64,000 nt of DNA from Macrophomina tecta. Taxonomy: Eukaryota > Ascomycota > Dothideomycetes > Botryosphaeriales > Botryosphaeriaceae. The position numbers and the translations under genes were made by a program. Below, piece after piece: positions 44,585-54,927 of this stretch. A model generated the notes under the pieces. The model saw only the letters and a list, made by a program, of their open reading frames with translations. It was not told the DNA's origin and made no database searches. Position 1 is the first letter of the stretch. Each line of letters starts with the position of its first letter. The stretch is taken from positions 682,001-746,000 of the forward strand of contig JAKSGN010000035.1 of NCBI GenBank assembly GCA_024180945.1, written 5' to 3'.

Positions 44585-46699
44585 TTACATCACCGTGCAG
44601 CCACCAGGTCCACTCCTCGCTCTCCGTCGCCTTCCCACACCAACACCCGCACCGCCTTCCTCATCTTCATGCAGCGCCTGCGCCTCTCGTGCTCTTCGTC
44701 TGCGGCGCCGTCCACCAGCGCCACCAACACCCGCCTCTTCGTTCATCATCATCCAGTCTGCCCACTTGCGTTCCAGCCGCGCAGCCGCTGAGAAGTCACC
44801 ACGAAGTACACGCTTGGTGTGCTCTTCAACAGTCGGCTGCCAGTTGTAGAAGCACTTCAGTTGAATGATTTCGCGAGGATACGTAGGCCCGGTGTTGGTG
44901 GCACCGCGGGGTGGCATCGTGATCTCGGCGTTCCGGCTTAGCACTTCGCGGACGCCGGTCCAAGTGATGTTAGCGCAGTCGTATGCAACAAGACGCAAAC
45001 CAACGGTCGGGCGTTCCGAGCCGGTCAGGGGACGCGCCGCCCGATTGCGTGTCCGTATCATAGCGGCAGCTTCGGTAAGCACAAGGTCCGATACGCGCGT
45101 ATTGTCCATGTCCAGCGTTTGAAGCTTGGTGCATGCCTTGAGTACAGGCAGCATTCCGGCGTCGCCGAGAAGCTCACAGTAGCTGATGCTGAGGTGCGAA
45201 AGGTAGGCGCTGCAGGGAGCAGCAGCGAGGGTTTGAAGAGTTGCGTTGGTAAGCTCGTCGAGCTCTTCGAGGTCAAGGTGTGTAAGCGTAGGGAAGGTCG
45301 GAAGGATAGCTTGTAGAGCATCATCTGTCAAAGTCGAGCACTTGGAAAGCTGCAAACCTTCAAGAGCAGGAAGATTGTATGCGAGCTTCTTAATGCCCTT
45401 ATCTGAGAGTCCACGACATCTTGTCAGGTCCAAGTGCTTCAACTTCCGGGGCGGGACGATAGCACGGCCAGTCAGGACGTCTACTTCGCTGTCGACGCCT
45501 TCAATGAGAGCAGTCAAGGAGTCGTCATTGACGCTGTCGCAATTCATAAGGATCAAGCGCTCCAGAGTGTTCCTCTTGAAAAGCTCAGACATGAAATCAA
45601 TGTCGTCGAATCCTCGTACTTCGCCGGCGCGAAGATCTTTCAGATTGGGGCAACCCTCAATGACCTTGCGAAGACCGCGAGTATCGATGTTGTTGCACCA
45701 TGAAATGTTGAGATGCTCGACTCTGGGGCAGTGCGAGGCGAGGATCTTCATGGCAGAGTTTGTGGCGCCAGCCAGGCCAGAGAGGTTGATGTGGACCAGA
45801 CGGTTGTTTTGAAGCAAGAAGCAATGGATAGAGCTTCGGTCGATGCGGCATCCTTCCAAAGAGAAGTTCTCAAGATTTCGGCAAGCGTCGGCTAGGCCCT
45901 TCGTGGTCCATCGGTCGCGAAGCTGGACGCAACCGCGTAGGTTTAGATCACGCACAAAGGGTCCGGCAGAAGTGATGATGTTGACAAGAGCATCGGCAGG
46001 AATATCCCGGTAGAATTCGGAGACGTCGAGACGAGCCCATAGCTGACCATCGAAGCACATGTTGTGCCAGTGCTTGGAGACTGAGGAGCTTCTCACGATC
46101 TCCTTGGGCTTGAGGTAACTGAGAATCTCTATGCGCAGCTCGGTGGGCATGTCGCCCCAAAAGCTGAAGTTGGGGCGGCGGGGCAGCTTCGCGACTTGTT
46201 GCACGGGATGGGAGAAATAGTCTTCGTCTACGCCGGGAAGCACTGCGGGTGTGCCTAGCCGCGAGCCCGGCCTGAGGTCTGCGGGAAGTGGGACGGAGGT
46301 GGGTGTGTTCTGGCCATCAAGCAACCGGATCCTAGCCTTGTCGAAATGCTGGGCCTCGGGGGCTGGGGTGCTCGAAGCTGACGTGGGCGCGGTCGAATAG
46401 CCGTTGGAGAGTTCGGAGGACCACGAGCTGCCGTAAGAATGGCCGTAAGGCGAGCCGGCTGAAGATAGCGAGACGCAGGACATGGAAGCCTTGCCGCCCC
46501 TGTATCCTGAAGAGGACCTCCCCATCTTCGCCAGCGAGGGCGAAGAGCCCATGCGCTGAAGGCCAGAAAGCAGGCGCTGGCGACCCTTGAGCTTGGGGCG
46601 CTCAATTGGTATAGCATCGGAGGGCGGGCGTGGTTGGCTGGCTGGAGTCGCGTCGCCGCCGGTGCGAACAACGGCATCGATGGAGTCGGCCTGGTCCAT
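44585..46699 (-). CDS. F-box and leucine-rich-repeat protein with C-terminal CaaX box
   Basis: Single exon; the first ATG is at 46699 and yields 704 aa. Residues 1-170 are Ser/Pro-rich and disordered. An F-box begins near residue 178 (FWGDMPTELRIEILSYLKPKEIVRSSSVSKHWHNMC), the SKP1-binding part of an SCF ubiquitin ligase. About a dozen LRRs follow (VRDLNLRGCVQL, VEHLNISWCNNI, LKHLDLTRCRGLSDKGI, LEGLQLSKCSTLTDDAL), of the cysteine-containing GRR1/AMN1/FBXL type. The tail is Gly/Arg-rich and finishes CTVM, a CaaX sequence whose Met favours farnesylation. That suggests membrane tethering as described for the animal F-box protein FBXL2 (family knowledge). Confidence 0.93.
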   Translation of the reverse strand: MDQADSIDAVVRTGGDATPASQPRPPSDAIPIERPKLKGRQRLLSGLQRMGSSPSLAKMGRSSSGYRGGKASMSCVSLSSAGSPYGHSYGSSWSSELSNGYSTAPTSASSTPAPEAQHFDKARIRLLDGQNTPTSVPLPADLRPGSRLGTPAVLPGVDEDYFSHPVQQVAKLPRRPNFSFWGDMPTELRIEILSYLKPKEIVRSSSVSKHWHNMCFDGQLWARLDVSEFYRDIPADALVNIITSAGPFVRDLNLRGCVQLRDRWTTKGLADACRNLENFSLEGCRIDRSSIHCFLLQNNRLVHINLSGLAGATNSAMKILASHCPRVEHLNISWCNNIDTRGLRKVIEGCPNLKDLRAGEVRGFDDIDFMSELFKRNTLERLILMNCDSVNDDSLTALIEGVDSEVDVLTGRAIVPPRKLKHLDLTRCRGLSDKGIKKLAYNLPALEGLQLSKCSTLTDDALQAILPTFPTLTHLDLEELDELTNATLQTLAAAPCSAYLSHLSISYCELLGDAGMLPVLKACTKLQTLDMDNTRVSDLVLTEAAAMIRTRNRAARPLTGSERPTVGLRLVAYDCANITWTGVREVLSRNAEITMPPRGATNTGPTYPREIIQLKCFYNWQPTVEEHTKRVLRGDFSAAARLERKWADWMMMNEEAGVGGAGGRRRRRRAREAQALHEDEEGGAGVGVGRRRRARSGPGGCTVM

Positions 46700-48585
46700 T
46701 GTGACCTGTGCAGGCGACTGAGCGGGCGGTGGTTGGGGAAGGGGCGAAAAAGATTGGGGCACGGCGGGCGGGCGAACGGGCGGAGAGAAGCGAAAGTGGG
46801 AGGAGGAGGAGGAGGAGGAGGAGGAGGACTCTCTTGCGAGCCTGCGCGGAGGAGAGAGGTAGAGACGGCGCCTAGGGGATCATGAGGAGAAAAAAGTACA
46901 GTGGATTCGCGGGAGTGGATGGCGCTGGGGCCGGGAGGGATCTGGTCGCCGGGGAGCGGGGTGAGAGTCAGCCTTAGGGCTCTGGTGCAACGCGCGAGAA
47001 GGGCCGGAAGCAGCGAGGGCAGGCAGTGCCGGAGAAGGCCCACCGTTCGGCGACAGCACAGGAGCAACTTCGTCGGGAGGCGGAGCTGGGCGCAGCGCAG
47101 AGAAGTAGCAGGCTTGGGTCGAGTGCTCCGCAGCGGGCGCCGTCTTATCGGGCCACAATCGATTGCGCCTGCGCTGGTCAGCAGCGGCCACGTGCGGCTG
47201 CTGGGCAGGCGGGCATTGCGGGCCCGGCACGCGATCACCCGCAAGGTCACTCGCCGTTTCATTCACTCACTCGCCCGACCCTCTGCATCACCGTCCCCAG
47301 TGCCATCCACCACGCCCATGCGCCCTCGCCTCGCCCTCCGCTCGCTCTCAACTGCCGGCCCGAACACAGCCCCCCTTGCCGCGAGCGCGGCGGGGCTGGG
47401 CGCGGAGCTCCCAGAAAATGCCGCCGCCTCGCTGTAGCGCTAGAAGGGTTCTGGAAGTCTGAGTGGCTGCCACCAGCCGCGTCGCCGCCGCTTGGTGCGA
47501 ATCTGTGGAGCCCCCCGAGCGCCTGTCTGCCGGAAAAAGTCCCTGCATATCCCCAGAGTTCTGCCGTCGTTGCTGCTGTGCCTCCAGCGCTGTTCCTGCC
47601 GCTCTGCCCTCCCGCCCGTGCAGTGCAACATGTGAGCCTCATCCGCTGGCACCCCCCGACCTTTCCCGGCGGCCGATGGCGGAAATCCCACGCTTGATAG
47701 CGGACGAGTCAGCTGGCTGCTGGGGAGAGAAAATGGCATGCTAGCCTGCGCCGGAGGGCTTATCTCTGCCTGTCTTCTCAACCCTTGACCACTTTCTGCC
47801 CGATCATCTGCCCAACAGCGTCATCTCTTTGTCGGTCGATTGCTATCTTTCCTCTATCTCCCGATGCGTTTGAAAACTCCTGCGCTAGCGCTGGACCCTT
47901 GATTTTGCGGCTGCGACAGTTGGGCTGAAGTGGCATGTGATGCTCATGCCTTGGCCGTTGGAGGGCTGTTTGACGCATGATTGGGACCGATCTCACCGGA
48001 CGGAGCTTCGGGGGCCATGCGCGAGTTCCCCGTTGCTCCAATCCCGGCTTGAGAGCGCAGACGCGTCTGGATGGATCGCTGGAATCGCTGCAGGGGTTCA
48101 GGTTGAATCTTGGCCGGTTTTGTTGTTTATACATGCCGTGATATTGGAGATGGCCGCTAGTGCAATGAGACCCATATCTAGTAAGCGCAGTGCACGTCAT
48201 CCGCGTGGCCGTCTGGATGCTTTCGCTTGTGGGCCGTACAATGCATTGTAATGAGAGCTTCAGGTCGCACAACACACCTGGATTGTCCTGACAAGCAGCA
48301 GATGCGCGATTAACACAGAAGCTATACATCCAGAGCGATACAACCGTGTCTTCAACAGGGCTGATGCTTGCTCTTTCGGCTCCCCTTCTCTGAAACATTT
48401 TCTTCTGCGCCGCAAGCACCCCGGGCCATCAGCCCGGACTGTGGTTTGGCCGCATTTAGCATGTAGCAACAAAGGAAAACGCAGCAGCTGACTGCCAGAC
48501 ATGCTCGCTCAGCTCTCAAAGCCCTGCTCTTGTGGGTTCTTTCCACATTCCGTGAGCCGCTGCAGTTGTTGCGAGACGGCAATCT
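46700..48585. other. Upstream region of the F-box gene
   Basis: 1.9 kb between two minus-strand genes, with a GGA repeat at about 46799-46826. GC-rich open frames up to 335 codons exist in several frames but are Arg/Pro/Ala-biased and lack motifs. No gene supported. Confidence 0.5.
46799..46826. repeat. (GGA)n microsatellite
   Basis: About nine GGA units within the likely 5' leader or promoter of the F-box gene. Confidence 0.85.
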
Positions 48586-49001
48586 CTACTTTCGACCCTC
48601 GACCATTACAATGTGATACCCCTCGCTCGTCTTCACCTCGCCGTACTTGGGGCTGCCGGTAGTGCTGGGCTCGAGCTCGTAGGCGACTTTCTCAAAATCC
48701 GGCAGAAGGCTCCCGCGCGTCTTCCATCCCAGTGAACCACCTGTGCCGTTAGCGGCATCCCCATCGAGAGCGGATGCGATCACTTACCCTGTCGCGCCTT
48801 GTCCTCGGAAAATTCCCGCGCAACATCGTCGAACTTGGCGCCGTCGCGCAGCTTGGCCAGCGCTTCCTCTTTCTTGCTGTGCTTTTCGCAGAGGATGTGG
48901 CGGACGTTGATGCTGGTGGCAGGCTTGAGCTTCCCCGACCCCTTGTCTGCCTTGTCGCCGGCGTCTTTGCCGCCGCCCTTTCCTTTGCCCTTGGGAGCCA
49001 T
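48586..49001 (-). CDS. Parvulin-type peptidyl-prolyl cis-trans isomerase (Par14-like)
   Basis: Two exons (49001-48788, 48740-48586; 47-nt intron) encode 122 aa. The N-terminus is a basic Lys/Gly stretch (MAPKGKGKGGGKDAGDK) typical of Par14 proteins, which bind DNA or ribosomes through it. The rotamase domain shows [43 protein letters not shown] and SEGYHIVMVEGRK, containing the two active-site His residues. There is no WW domain or phosphate-binding Arg cluster, so it is not Pin1/Ess1. It is divergent from the ALKBH6-like gene, with 318 bp between starts. Confidence 0.93.
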
Positions 49002-49319
49002 GGCGAGACCGGTGCGGCGTCGTTGAGAGGATTCGGTGGTGGTGAGCAGGTTGTTTGGGCGGCGGGGCAGGCGGCGGTCGTGGCGCGGGGAGCTTCCATG
49101 CAAGGCAAGGCATGACGGAGCTTCGTCAAGCTTCCGCAGCGCCATTCCACTCGCCCACCCGCCCACCTCTCACCTCTCACCACCCTCCACTCTGCACGAT
49201 GCGGACATTCACAATAAACAATCGAACTCCCACTAATGCCTTCGTCCGACACAGCTGCGCATGATGCTCGTCCTTGAAGGAAACTGACTCTGCTGCTGTT
49301 GTTCCTGCTCAAGTCCGAG
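49002..49319. promoter_or_regulatory. Bidirectional promoter of parvulin and AlkB-like genes
   Basis: 318 bp between divergent start codons of two housekeeping-type genes. No specific element assigned. Confidence 0.5.
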
Positions 49320-50144
49320 ATGGCTGCGGACCTGGATGCTGAGCAGCTGCGTGCTGCGCGCATTGGGTCGCTGCCTGACTCCATGTTCTACGTCCCGGAT
49401 TTCATCTCATCCTACGAAGAAGAGCAAATCCTCAGCAAAGTACGCGCCTCGCAAGCCCAATGTGAGAGACTTGGACTCACCTTCTTTCAGCTTCCTCCCA
49501 ATCGCTGGACCGTCCTATCCCATCGCCGGCTGCAAGCGCACCCTTCCACCCTCACAGCGAACAACATCCTTCTTGCCGCGCCGCTTCCACCTTACCTCAC
49601 CACCTCACCCGCCCCTATTGCTGCGCGCTTCGAGAAGCTAGGGATCTTCAAAGACACTCCGCACGGCGCGCCGAACCATTGTCTGGTCAATGAATACAGA
49701 AGAGGAGAGGGCATCATGCCTCACGAGGATGGTGCAGCATACGCACCTGTCGTCGCCACTGTGAGCTTAGGCGGCACTGTCGTCCTGGAGGTCACGCCGA
49801 AGCCCGCGTGGGAAGCAATTTCAGGAGGGACAGCAGCGGAGGAGCCAGAGCAGGACGCATCGTTGGAGACGGGATGGCGGATCGTATGTGAGCCACGGTC
49901 GTTACTGATTACCACTCAGTCTGCCTACACCACAACGCTTCATGGCATTCCACCAGTTGAAGTTGACGAAGATCTGGGACCCGATACTGTAGCCAACTGG
50001 CCACTCCTCGGCAATGTGCAACAGTACCTGAATACCGGTGGTAAGAACGAGCGTACAACAAGAGTCAGTCTGACTTACCGGGACGTTCTCAAGGTATCGA
50101 AAGCTGGCGGACTAGGTAAAATACTAGGCGGTGGTAGGAGATGA
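49320..50144 (+). CDS. AlkB-family Fe(II)/2-oxoglutarate dioxygenase (ALKBH6-like)
   Basis: Two exons (49320-49439, 49491-50144) give 257 aa. Splicing joins EEEQILSK to LPPNRWTVLSHRRLQAHPS, the conserved segment before the jelly-roll core. Iron ligands are visible as HxD in IMPHEDG and the distal His in TTTLHGI; the 2-oxoglutarate-binding Arg is in RVSLTYRDV near the end. NHCLVNEYRRGEGIMPHEDG is a strong ALKBH6 signature. Family members are demethylase-like; the substrate of this group is uncertain. The 51-nt intron is stop-free and in frame, so retention adds 17 residues just before the conserved segment. Confidence 0.92.
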   Translation: MAADLDAEQLRAARIGSLPDSMFYVPDFISSYEEEQILSKVRASQAQCERLGLTFFQLPPNRWTVLSHRRLQAHPSTLTANNILLAAPLPPYLTTSPAPIAARFEKLGIFKDTPHGAPNHCLVNEYRRGEGIMPHEDGAAYAPVVATVSLGGTVVLEVTPKPAWEAISGGTAAEEPEQDASLETGWRIVCEPRSLLITTQSAYTTTLHGIPPVEVDEDLGPDTVANWPLLGNVQQYLNTGGKNERTTRVSLTYRDVLKVSKAGGLGKILGGGRR

Positions 50145-50359
50145 AGAGCTGGGAAATATGCGCTACGGCACAACATAAGCACCCACCGGCTCTTTGCACA
50201 AGCGTCTTACAACTGGCACCTGCAAGTGAATTCGAGGGAATTGAAGAGTACTTCTGGCTAGAGACATCTCACAGCGGGAAGAGACTCCAGCGAGCATCAG
50301 GTATGACACCAGCTCATTGCTTTTGCTTGGAAACTGCTATTCCCGTGCTATTCGGCTTC

Positions 50360-51129
50360 TTACGGCATGGCGTTATAGCGAGATCTTACCATGTCTCTCA
50401 CGGCCCTTCCCTGCTCTTCGTTCCCCATACGCTGCCAAATCCTATTGCAGCATTCTTCGATGTCCGTGACCAGTTTCTGCCCTGTAATGCCATTCGTAGC
50501 TGGCATATACTCCCGCCAGACGCTAATAAAATACACAATGCTATCCTGCAGCCCATACACCTCGTCCAATCTCAGTCGATTGTGGGCAGCAGCGTGTAGC
50601 GATTCGAAGACCTTGTGGACCGAATTAATCTGCTTCTCAAACTCCTCCCTCCCCCCTCCTTTGCACCTTGGGAAGGTTCTTCTCCGTCAAATGGTGTTAC
50701 CTATCCGCTATTGCCTTTCACACAAGTGTTCCTCGATGACGACATTCCTTATCTCTCTTAACTCTTCAATGCTTTCCCATAGGCGCCTTACTGCTGTTCC
50801 ATGAATGAAGCCTGAATCCAGAATGTAGGAGCCTCCGCCATCAACAATTACCGGGATCAGTCGCGACGCCCGCCACATCGGATTCGTAGTCAGTTTGCCA
50901 AATGATGTCTTCATGGCTAGTATAACCTCATTCTGCTGTGCTTTATCTGGTGTTGGCACCAGTATTCTCCGGAGTTTTGACTCTGGTGGCAGCAAGGTCT
51001 CGGTGCCCTACATCGATGGAGACTTCGTGTAGTTTGAGACTCGGGCGTGGTAACATTCGCCGGGGCTGAGGCTAAATATTTACGAGGAGCGGGGAAGGAA
51101 AGATCCGGACAATCATCGCTGGCAGCCAT
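50360..51129 (-). CDS. Hypothetical protein, three exons
   Basis: A hand-built model: exons 51129-51055, 51007-50724 and 50666-50360 close to 221 aa with no stop. The splice sites are weaker than in neighbouring genes (GTTACC and GTGTGA donors), so the borders are tentative. The protein is soluble, with a charged helical middle (RRLWESIEELREIRNVVIEEH) and a C-terminal half with several hydrophobic helices (DEVYGLQDSIVYFISVWREYMP, DIEECCNRIWQRMG). I recognise no family. It converges on the ALKBH6-like gene, 215 bp between stops. It could also be a decaying gene. Confidence 0.45.
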
Positions 51130-52716
51130 GGTGGTAACGGTAGTATAAATGATGTTGTGGTCAAGTTTTAGGCTTTACGCCGTTGATGTATCAAGTTGTG
51201 CTAATGTTATGTTTCCGGGCCGCAGATTCATCAGACGTACGATGGCTTTTCTCCACCAGCCGCCACCGCCATATGGAGCACTGGTCTTTCTGTGCGCGCT
51301 CAGAAATAGTTTAGGCCTTCAGCCGCCTCCTTCCGCCACTTTCCTACATAACCAGTCTGCTTCCAAGGGTAACCACAAAGCAAACTTTCCTCAACTCAGC
51401 ACCCTCGTCCACAGCCAAGCTCCCGTTTTCTACGTCCGCTCCGCCCGCGCATGCATCCTCTCCACCACACTCCGACGCGCGGTCCCGTGAACGGCCTCCC
51501 CCCCCCAACACCCGCACTCGCCAGTTCCCCTGCCCGTGCCTCAACACCCTCCCATCCCGATCCCCTACGCCGCTCGGCCCGGCGGCGGGCATCATCATGC
51601 CTCTCGCCCGCCCGACCTCCTCCGCCAGCCCCGCCAACTGCCTCTCCAGCCGCGCCATCTAGTCCTCGGCCGCCGCCTGCGCTCGCTGATTGCCCTCACA
51701 GAGGCTGAGGAGGCGGTGGAGGCGCTCTGCGTCTGCTACCACGTGAGGGGTTTGCTGCTGTTGCCCGGAGAGATGAGGGAGGCGGGGTGGAGTGGGGTGG
51801 GGTTTGCGGAGAGCTGAGCCGAAGATTGGATTGGGATTGGGGTTGTGATGGGAAGACAGCGTGGGATGTCTACAGGTTATAAATGCCCTCTACGGCAGCC
51901 ACGATTGCGTAGTCGCATTTTGCTGCTCACCTGTACGTGCGTGCTGTTCTATTGCACCCGATGAATCTACTGGTGGCAGTACACTGTCGTTTGCGCTCTG
52001 AAGATTGAAACTGCTATAGGAGCCTTTATAACACTGATATATCTTCGATCCTAAAATGATCCTTTCTACTGTAGGCTCCGGCTCATAGTGGCGAGCCGAC
52101 CGCCCTCTGCATGCTGATCTGATCCACTTAGATCTCATTTGGAAATCTCATCATAGTTCCATTTTCATCACCCCTTTCGTGGACCCCATTTTCCTTGTCT
52201 CTTCGATCTGTCCGCTCTGTTAGTAGATCAAACGTGCGTGTTCCTGCGCCGTTGTGTTTAGTTAGTTGAAGCTGTTCATTAAGCTCAGCTACAAGCCGGT
52301 CGCTCTCAGCGGACATGCTTGGATAACGAAAAGAGCGTATATGGAGAACTTCTCGGGCAGCTATGGGCAGAGATGGTAAGACGCCTGGAAGATGATGCCT
52401 GATATCCTCAACGTGAAAAAAAAAAAAAAATCAGTTCCGAAGAGATTGTGCCATTATTCCTGCCATTGCCATACGATCCAGGCGGCGTCATGGTAGAGCC
52501 TGACGTGGCTACTGGTCCCATTCGAACCACGAATCATTCACCAAGTATCACTTGACCCCGTAACGCGAATTCTAGTGAGGCTGGAAGAGCGATGGAAGAA
52601 CAATTTGGTATCCGTTAAGAAACAAAAGCCATTACCATCCTGCGAGCCTAAAGTGAAGAGCAAAGTGCGGGATATCAAGCATCAGTCAAACCATCCTCTT
52701 CATACGCAAGCACCGC
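51130..52716. other. Gene-like but unresolved stretch and flanking intergenic DNA
   Basis: About 1.6 kb between the hypothetical gene and the 187-aa protein gene. The minus strand has an ATG at 52316, a textbook TACTAAC branch site with nearby AG (about 52205-52225), a strong CAG|GTGAGC donor near 51935, and a coiled-coil-like segment (ERLHRLLSLCEGNQRAQ, then LERQLAGLAEEVGRARG after an in-frame stop) at about 51600-51730. I could not join them into one frame. It may be a multi-exon gene or a remnant. An A run lies at 52418-52431. Confidence 0.3.
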
Positions 52717-53388
52717 TCACTTGGTGGTCTCCTCCGGCTTGCCACCCTTTCCCCCGAACCAACCACCAAGGTACCCACCAGCGCCCTTCGCGCCCTCGAC
52801 GACCCTGTTACCACCTTCAGTTGCACCCTCGGCGACCTTTTCGCCCGCATCCTTGACACCACCAGCCACGGGGTCAACGATGCTGCCTGCAGGGCCAGGC
52901 GCATACCCACCCTCATCGTCCTTACCGCCGCGCTCAGCACGATTCACGCCCTCCTTCGAAACGAGGTCGCCGACCGGCTGTGCCAGGCCGCCCTGGCCGA
53001 TCTGGCCCGCGGCGAGGTTATTCACGTCGTCCTGCAGCTTATCGACGCGGGAGTCGCCGGTGACTTTGGTCTTAGAGAGATTATCTGCGCATCCCAACTC
53101 GTCAGTACATCTGTTGTCACGCCTGCGATTGAGGGGAAAAAAAAAAAGAAAATAGGACCCGGGGGTGGGGGGAAGAAAGATGACCTACGAACCTTTGGTA
53201 GCGTAGCTGGCCTTGTTGTCGTTGGTGAAGTATTTCAGATACTGGTCCTCGATCCACGGGACCCAGCGCTCGTACTGCGTGTTGTACTGCTTCTTGGTCC
53301 ACTCCATGGCGTCTTTGGGGGCTCGCTTGATCTTTCTGAGGCGCTGCTTGCGTGGCGAGGGAGGGGGAATGTTCTGTATCGAAGCCAT
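52717..53388 (-). CDS. Conserved fungal protein of unknown function (187 aa)
   Basis: Two exons (53388-53193, 53084-52717; 108-nt intron) form 187 aa. The first ~65 residues are basic and aromatic (RKQRLRKIKRAP, WTKKQYNTQYERWVPWIEDQYLKYF). The second half is hydrophilic and glycine-rich with amphipathic repeats (VAGGVKDAGEKVAEGATEGGNRVVEGAKGAGGYLG split by charged residues) reminiscent of LEA or CsbD-like stress proteins. No catalytic motif, signal peptide or membrane segment. I recognise the type from filamentous fungi but cannot name a function. Confidence 0.75.
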
Positions 53389-54927
53389 CGCGAAGGAAGG
53401 AGGGATCTGTCAGTCGATGATACGAGACGGAAACAGTGGTTGATAGGGAAATGTTATAAGTAGAACGGAACGCGGGGAATACAGAGGAACAATAGCAACA
53501 AGGCGACGAATCTCGTGTGCGGATTTCATAGGAAAATGACACGGCTACACAGGGCAGCAGAGAAGATAAATGCTGGAACATGGCCTACCCAATTATCCTC
53601 GAGGTTTCTATCGTGATTGCGCGATGGTGGTCGCGTGTGCCGGGCAGTGCAAGATGTCTCGCTTCTGACCGCCGGACGGGTAGGGTGGTCAAGGGTCCTG
53701 GGGTGTCAGAGTTAAGTGACTATAGTATGAAGTACAAGTGAAAGGGAAGAGAGCGAATTAGGTAGATGACTACCGCCACTTTTTATCTGTGCACGCGGAC
53801 AGCCGCAAGCAGGCTGAAGGCTGCTAGGTCACAAAGTCCAAACGAGTGTAATGGCGACACGGCAGATGATGTGATGTCATCTGCCACTCGTCTCGATCGT
53901 GGCTGGTGGCTTGGAGAGGCGTATCCCTGCAAGTCTCGACCAAAATCTTGGAAGACGCTCCGCAACGTCAGCCGCGCCAGTCTCCAGTCATCTGCGATGT
54001 CCTTCCCTGGCCAACCGATTACGCAGATGTCGCGGTTGCGGAATAACGCTTCTCCTACGAGTCAGTCCAGACCGACTACACACGTCGATGGCGCGGAAAG
54101 AAAAGTTGGACGATTGACCGATATGACATTGCCATGCCTATGCTTTTAAATGAAAACAAGAACAAACATCTCATCCAGTAATCAAACAGGCTCGCCTCCG
54201 CATGCTCTTCCTTTTCCAAGAAAGCTTTTATGAAGAAAACTCAAACCGCGTTTCTGCGTGTCAAGCCCTCTTTTTCCATGCTCTCAGCCCGTGATGGGGT
54301 ATCGTCGTCGTCGCCGTTCGTCGTGAATTCCGAACCGACTCCGTCCAAAAAAACAAAGGCAATCCATGCGTACCAACTACGCCGAAGCCTGCATGCTCCA
54401 GCCACCATTCCACCACTATCCCCACTGCTCCCAACTCGTATTCCTACAAGTCTCTCTGTGAGAGCTGAAAAGAGACTGCCGACGGGCGAACTTTTGTTAG
54501 ACACAAAGGAAAGTGGTATGAGTACAAAAAGGATAAGGTCCAGTCGTGACAGATAAAACACTAAGGGAATGTCGGTGGTGCCGTCGGGCGGACGTGGGTC
54601 GGAGAAGAAGCCTTCGTACCGGGAATGAGATATGGACAAGTGGAAAGAGGCCAGCAGATGAGCCGTCGTGATGCGCTACGTGTCGTCTGGATTCGTCCAA
54701 GAAATACTGATGCGCCAAATAGATGGAAGCATGCGCCAGAAGTCAGGAACAAGGAAAAGCAGACATGCGGGTCCAGCGCCGCAGAAATGCACAGGGAACG
54801 CTGATTAAAATGGAAAGTGTACGGGAGCCCAGAGGATGAGAAAGTGTGCGAGTATGTATAAGGTGAGCAAGAGGGTATTTTGAGAAGTAGGAGAATGCTA
54901 GGCAATGTGAAGCGGGTATGGCAATAT
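53389..54927. other. Intergenic region
   Basis: 1.5 kb between the start of the 187-aa gene and the end of the large disordered-protein gene, both on minus. Open frames are short, in conflict and without motifs. Nothing supported. Confidence 0.55.

Noticed and set aside
46255..47262. 335-codon minus-strand frame upstream of the F-box gene
   Set aside because: Arg/Pro-rich, overlaps the true F-box N-terminus in another frame.
52490..52560. GGTTCGAAT on minus resembling a tRNA T-arm
   Set aside because: No acceptor stem, D-arm or anticodon arm can be formed around it.
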